Shown here piece after piece: positions 31,867 to 35,361 of a DNA stretch of 35,361 bases. Position numbers and translations under genes: made by a program. The first letter of the stretch is position 1. Each line of letters starts with the position of its first letter. The notes under the pieces are model-generated. The model saw only the letters and a list, made by a program, of their open reading frames with translations. It searched no databases and was not told the origin of the DNA. Location: assembly GCA_900315735.1 (NCBI GenBank), contig ONAD01000022.1, forward strand, positions 1-35,361, written 5' to 3'. This DNA is from an uncultured Lachnospiraceae bacterium. Its GTDB lineage: Bacteria > Bacillota > Clostridia > Lachnospirales > Lachnospiraceae.

Positions 31867-32805
31867 ATGAAACCGGAAATGATTTATATCGGAATTGCTC
31901 TGGCAGCGCTGCTTTTCTTTGCGTTGCTTCTTTTTATTTATAGATATCGCAAAAGACAGCAGAAGGTACGGGAATTTATCCGGAATACACCGGACTGGGA
32001 GAAAAAGGAACTGCTGAACCGCATCATCAGCCGTTATGGATTTGCTTATGACGAGCGGGAGGACATTTTTTATGCACTGGAAAATGCCTGGCAGAAAAAA
32101 TATGGCTACAGCAGAACTTATGATGAGCTGGCAGGCTCCATGGGAATGGTTATAGACTGTGAGCCGGTTTTCTTTACCTATGATGAACAGGAGTGGATGA
32201 TAGAATTCTGGAAGGGGCAGTATGGACTTTGTACCGGAGCAGACGTTGGTGTATACAAAAGGCATCCCAGCAGACCGGGCTTTTATCTTGGCGTACCGGA
32301 GGAGGACTATCTTGGAATCGGAATGACACTCTGCAAAAAAGAAAAAGGCGGGAAGGATAGAAAAATATTTACAAGAGGTGGTTATCACTGGTGGATGACT
32401 GGATTTTCACTGGGAACTTTTTCGAAGCCGTGGGAGCTGTCTTTGCACATTGTTTTAAGTTTTCCCAACCGTCTGATGTGCCGGGCATTTGTGGATGGAC
32501 TAAAGGAGGCTGGATATACAAGGGATTCTTATCGGGTAAATTATGAGACGGTACATCTTTTATTTGAAAAACCAAAGACCAGCCAGCCTTTTGACAGACG
32601 TTTTTTACTTGACAGAATCCGTCTGGCGGGGCTTCATATGGGAGTCCGGTTTTACCGGCATTACACGAGGCATTATGAGAAAACAGTGGATAAAGTGCTG
32701 GCATTTTTCCAGTTATCACCGCGGGCACTTCGTTTTTTTGCACGGATGAGCAGACGCTGGCAGCATGATGACTGCCGGAAGTATTCCAGGAAGGATGCAT
32801 TGTAA
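31867..32805 (+). CDS. DUF4474 domain protein
   Basis: The 312-aa protein has one N-terminal membrane segment (IGIALAALLFFALLLFIYRY) and a cytoplasmic or surface domain of the DUF4474 family. That domain includes GFAYDEREDIFYALENAWQ, CEPVFFTYDEQEWMIEFWKG and QYGLCTGADVGVYK. Function is unknown. The C-terminal ~90 residues are rich in Arg and aromatic residues. It is widely conserved in Lachnospiraceae. Its stop codon lies one base before the start of the metallophosphoesterase gene, so the two are almost surely coupled. Confidence 0.85.
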   Translation: MKPEMIYIGIALAALLFFALLLFIYRYRKRQQKVREFIRNTPDWEKKELLNRIISRYGFAYDEREDIFYALENAWQKKYGYSRTYDELAGSMGMVIDCEPVFFTYDEQEWMIEFWKGQYGLCTGADVGVYKRHPSRPGFYLGVPEEDYLGIGMTLCKKEKGGKDRKIFTRGGYHWWMTGFSLGTFSKPWELSLHIVLSFPNRLMCRAFVDGLKEAGYTRDSYRVNYETVHLLFEKPKTSQPFDRRFLLDRIRLAGLHMGVRFYRHYTRHYEKTVDKVLAFFQLSPRALRFFARMSRRWQHDDCRKYSRKDAL

Positions 32806-32806
32806 T

Positions 32807-33700
32807 ATGTATGGACTGGGACGAAGGGCAGCCTTTGAGAGAGCATATGATGGGGCAGAAAAGATTTCCTGTGATGCCTGTGCCAGAATGGTATTTATGA
32901 GTGATGCCCACAGAGGTTATGGAAACTGGAATGATAATTTTATGGATAACCAGCAGTTATGCTTTACGGCACTGCAATATTATTATGAAAGAGGCTACAG
33001 TTATTTTGAACTGGGAGACGGGGATGAACTCTGGGAGAACCGGAGCCAGAAGAAAATAATCGGGCAGTACAGCCACATTTTCTGGATGCTGTCTAAATTT
33101 TATCGGGAAAACAGGCTCTATATGCTTTATGGCAACCATGACAGAAAGAAGTCGAGAGAGGAATTTTTACGGAAAAATTTCTCGGAATATTATAATGAAT
33201 GCAGCCGCCGGATGGAGCCGCTATTTCCGGAGATTAAGGTATATGAGGCAATCCGGCTTGAAATGGAGGCAGGAGAAATTTTTCTGATGCATGGGCATCA
33301 GGGAGACCTTTTTAATGATTATCTGCATGGACTTACCGGCTGGCTGGTACGCTATCTCTGGACTCCCTTAGAAGAGTTTGGTGTCCGTGACCCTACCCGT
33401 GCAGCAGGAAATGATAAGAAGTGCGATAAGATTACAAGAAGTATGGAAAATTTTTGCCGGAAGAAAGATATGCTGATGGTCAGCGGACATACCCACAGAC
33501 CACGGTGTCCGCTTCCGGGCGAGGGACGGCTTTTTAATGATGGCAGTATGGTGCATCCCCGTTGCATCACAGCACTGGAAATCAGTGGAGGGAAGGTAAG
33601 CCTTGTGAAATGGGCAGTTTGTACGAAACAGGATGGAATGCTTTATGTATGCCGCAAGCTGCTGGAGGGAGCACATGAATTGAAAGAGTATTTTAGATAA
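32807..33700 (+). CDS. Metallophosphoesterase
   Basis: The 297-aa calcineurin-like phosphoesterase has ligands visible in [33 protein letters not shown] and SGHTHRPR. A longer insertion between the GNHD and HGHQGD motifs (residues about 110-160) is typical of larger UDP-diacylglucosamine hydrolase-like members, but the substrate cannot be told. ATG 32807 is one base after the DUF4474 stop, with AGGAAGG 12 bases upstream. ATGs at 32765 and 32795 in the same frame are possible but have no spaced ribosome binding site. It forms a two-gene operon with the DUF4474 gene. Confidence 0.82.
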   Translation: MYGLGRRAAFERAYDGAEKISCDACARMVFMSDAHRGYGNWNDNFMDNQQLCFTALQYYYERGYSYFELGDGDELWENRSQKKIIGQYSHIFWMLSKFYRENRLYMLYGNHDRKKSREEFLRKNFSEYYNECSRRMEPLFPEIKVYEAIRLEMEAGEIFLMHGHQGDLFNDYLHGLTGWLVRYLWTPLEEFGVRDPTRAAGNDKKCDKITRSMENFCRKKDMLMVSGHTHRPRCPLPGEGRLFNDGSMVHPRCITALEISGGKVSLVKWAVCTKQDGMLYVCRKLLEGAHELKEYFR

Positions 33701-33705
33701 AAGTC

Positions 33706-33734
33706 TTTTCAATTACTATAGATAAAGGTATAAT
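33706..33734 (+). promoter_or_regulatory. Promoter of the chemoreceptor gene
   Basis: TATAAT (33729-33734) with TTTTCA (33706-33711) at 17-bp spacing is a plausible sigma-A promoter. An alternative flagellar-type (sigma-D) reading, TAAA at 33698 then GATA, matches poorly. Confidence 0.5.
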
Positions 33735-33789
33735 TAAAACTGTGAGTAAATGTTCGGAAATTATATTTTATATACGGGAGGATAAAAAA

Positions 33790-35241
33790 ATGACAGAACA
33801 AGGAAGAGCAAATAAGGCTGCAATGATAGGACACACTATCATGGGAGTTTTACTGACATTTGTGAATATTGCAGAAATTTTTCGAAGTGCAAGAAATGTA
33901 ATTTTAGTTGCCGTGCTGGTGGTACTGGCATTGGGACCGGTGATTGCGGAGTGGATTTTCTATAAGAAGAATCATGATACGAAAGCAATTAAACATCTTG
34001 TGGGAATCGGATTTGCTATATTTTATACAGTAGCATTGATTACGGCCAGCAATCAGTTGACTTTTGTCTATGTAATTCCGATGTTTATTTTGATTTCGGT
34101 ATTTTCGGATCCGAAATATGCATTGGAATTGGGTGTTGGAGCAGTTATTGTAAATATTATTTCAGTTGTAGTACACACCATGAATGGACAGGGCGAGGGA
34201 GTCACTTATTATGGAACTGAGATTATTATGTTGATGTTGACAACTGCATTTTCTTATTATAGTTTTGCTGTGCTACAGAAAATATTTAGACTTCGACTAG
34301 AGGAAATGAATCAGGCAAAGGGACAGTCAGATACGATGCTTCAGAGAATTTTAGAGGTGTCCGATGCCATGACGCAGAAGATTAATGGCATGTCTGAGGA
34401 AGTAGATTTACTTGGCGGTGGTGTCAGTGATACCAGAAATGCCATGGAAGAGCTGACCGGAGGAACAACGGATACAGCAGAAGCAGTACAGAATCAGTTG
34501 AGCCAGACAGAAGCAATTCAGGAAAAAGTAATCCAGGTAACCCAGGCATCTGACAGCATTGCTGAGAGCATGACAGTTACGGCAGAAGCATTGAGCACCG
34601 GAAAGAAAAATATCGAGCAGCTGGTATCACAGGTGAGTGCAACGGAGCAGACCAACAGTCAGGTGGCAGCAGAACTTACTTCTTTAAGAGAATATATGGA
34701 TAAGATGTATTCCATCATCGAGATTATTAATAATATTACTTCAGAAACCAGCCTTCTTTCCCTGAATGCATCCATCGAGGCAGCCCGTGCAGGTGAGGCA
34801 GGAAGAGGCTTTGCGGTAGTTGCATCTGAGATTTCCGGTCTGGCAACCCAGACACAGGAAGCAACCGTCAGCATTGAAGAACTGATACGAAATGTATCAG
34901 AAGAACTGGAAAAAGTAGTAACAATTATTGAAAGCATGATTTCACAGGTTGAGCATCAGAATGTAACAGTCAATGAAACTGCCGACAGCTTCCGTACGAT
35001 AGAGGATAATTCCGGTCGCGTGCAGAGACAGTCAGATGCATTGTCCGGCATTGTGAAAGAATTAGAAAGTGCCAATGCAGGCATTATGGACAGTATCCAG
35101 ACAATTTCTGCAATTTCAGAAGAGGTTGCAGCCCATACCAATAATACGCTGACTACCTGCGAGAAGAACCAGAAGAGTGTAGAGCATCTGATGGCTGAGA
35201 CCGAGAACTTAATCGAACTGACACATCAGCTTCAGTTGTAG
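33790..35241 (+). CDS. Methyl-accepting chemotaxis protein, polytopic membrane type
   Basis: The 483-aa chemoreceptor has six predicted membrane segments in its first ~180 residues and no large outside sensor domain or obvious HAMP domain. A long cytoplasmic coiled coil follows. The conserved signalling tip is [31 protein letters not shown], which binds CheA and CheW. It probably senses membrane or energy state, or a ligand within the membrane; this is inference. The start at 33790 has GGGAGG eight bases upstream. Presence of a chemoreceptor implies chemotaxis genes elsewhere. Confidence 0.92.
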   Translation: MTEQGRANKAAMIGHTIMGVLLTFVNIAEIFRSARNVILVAVLVVLALGPVIAEWIFYKKNHDTKAIKHLVGIGFAIFYTVALITASNQLTFVYVIPMFILISVFSDPKYALELGVGAVIVNIISVVVHTMNGQGEGVTYYGTEIIMLMLTTAFSYYSFAVLQKIFRLRLEEMNQAKGQSDTMLQRILEVSDAMTQKINGMSEEVDLLGGGVSDTRNAMEELTGGTTDTAEAVQNQLSQTEAIQEKVIQVTQASDSIAESMTVTAEALSTGKKNIEQLVSQVSATEQTNSQVAAELTSLREYMDKMYSIIEIINNITSETSLLSLNASIEAARAGEAGRGFAVVASEISGLATQTQEATVSIEELIRNVSEELEKVVTIIESMISQVEHQNVTVNETADSFRTIEDNSGRVQRQSDALSGIVKELESANAGIMDSIQTISAISEEVAAHTNNTLTTCEKNQKSVEHLMAETENLIELTHQLQL

Positions 35242-35304
35242 TGATATAAAAGGGAGTAAAGAATGTTATCTTTAGTAGTTAATGTATAGTAAGTTAAATA
35301 ATAA

Positions 35305-35351
35305 ATATATCCTAATAAACTCAGTAAATATAAGGGTTTGTTAGGATATAT
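35305..35351 (+). repeat. 16-bp hairpin at the right end of the window
   Basis: Arms 35305-35320 and 35336-35351 pair over 16 bp with one G-U wobble around a ~15-base A-rich loop. No T run follows, so it is not a classic terminator. It may be part of a leader RNA or mobile element cut by the window edge. Confidence 0.6.
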
Positions 35352-35361
35352 CATTGTAAAG

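Noticed and set aside
31759..32388. 209-codon minus-strand ORF antisense to the DUF4474 gene
   Set aside because: It overlaps a recognised family gene and shows no domain or ribosome binding site.
33698..33725. Flagellar sigma-D promoter before the chemoreceptor
   Set aside because: TAAA is present, but the -10 side matches GCCGATAA poorly, whereas a TATAAT with 17-bp spacing is available.
1..35361. tRNA, rRNA, CRISPR arrays and known riboswitches
   Set aside because: Scanning by eye found no cloverleaf with TTCGA arm, no rRNA blocks, no regularly spaced short repeats and no riboswitch core I recognise; a covariance search could still find something missed.

Overview
The window looks like chromosome of a low-to-moderate GC Gram-positive anaerobe of the Clostridia, most likely a Lachnospiraceae gut bacterium. 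This is inferred from AT-rich intergenic DNA, strong AGGAGG-type ribosome binding sites, sigma-A promoters of TTGACA/TATAAT type, and the gene families present (DUF4143 ATPase, DUF4474, ECF S component, Lsa-like ABC-F, XRE regulators with zinc-ribbon or AbrB extensions). No rRNA, tRNA, CRISPR array or complete insertion sequence was seen.

Layout. 1-2.4 kb: an AAA/DUF4143 ATPase with a clear promoter, then an XRE regulator with a zinc ribbon. 2.6-4 kb: a 23S rRNA uracil methyltransferase with a repetitive lysine-rich N-terminus. 4.1-9.3 kb: an AT-rich accessory block holding a large STAND-type NTPase with an N-terminal PD-(D/E)xK-like nuclease, which resembles known anti-phage NTPases. It is split into three reading frames by two -1 shifts at homopolymer runs and is followed by an unrecognised 198-aa protein. 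9.3-11.1 kb: an Lsa-like ABC-F ribosomal protection gene behind a complete attenuator leader (promoter, three-codon upstream ORF, terminator). 11.1-12.6 kb: a small XRE regulator with paired operators, a KilA-N protein and a DUF4186 protein. 12.7-18.3 kb: Na+/alanine symporter, aldo/keto reductase, Na+-dependent (NSS) transporter, membrane acyltransferase and an XRE-AbrB regulator. 18.3-21.2 kb, minus strand: an AraC-EamA chimera and a SulP anion transporter.

21.7-26.1 kb is the most coherent unusual unit. A candidate ECF-type promoter precedes a 39-aa basic peptide, an ECF sigma factor that carries its own transmembrane segment and a putative extracytoplasmic domain, and a secreted protein with four 102-aa repeats (exact 306-bp period). 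It looks like a self-contained, autoregulated cell-envelope system.

26.2-35.4 kb is mostly housekeeping: MscL with a zinc-ribbon tail, a tRNA-dihydrouridine synthase, a YfcE-type phosphoesterase (minus), endonuclease IV, a FliD-like orphan, a probable vitamin B6 uptake and salvage pair (ECF S component plus pyridoxamine kinase, minus), a DUF4474 protein with a metallophosphoesterase, and a membrane chemoreceptor.

Two homologous ~178-bp structured elements lie in the same orientation in two divergent intergenic regions (21347-21525 and 28408-28585). They share a multi-stem fold with compensating changes and match no RNA family or mobile element that I recognise.
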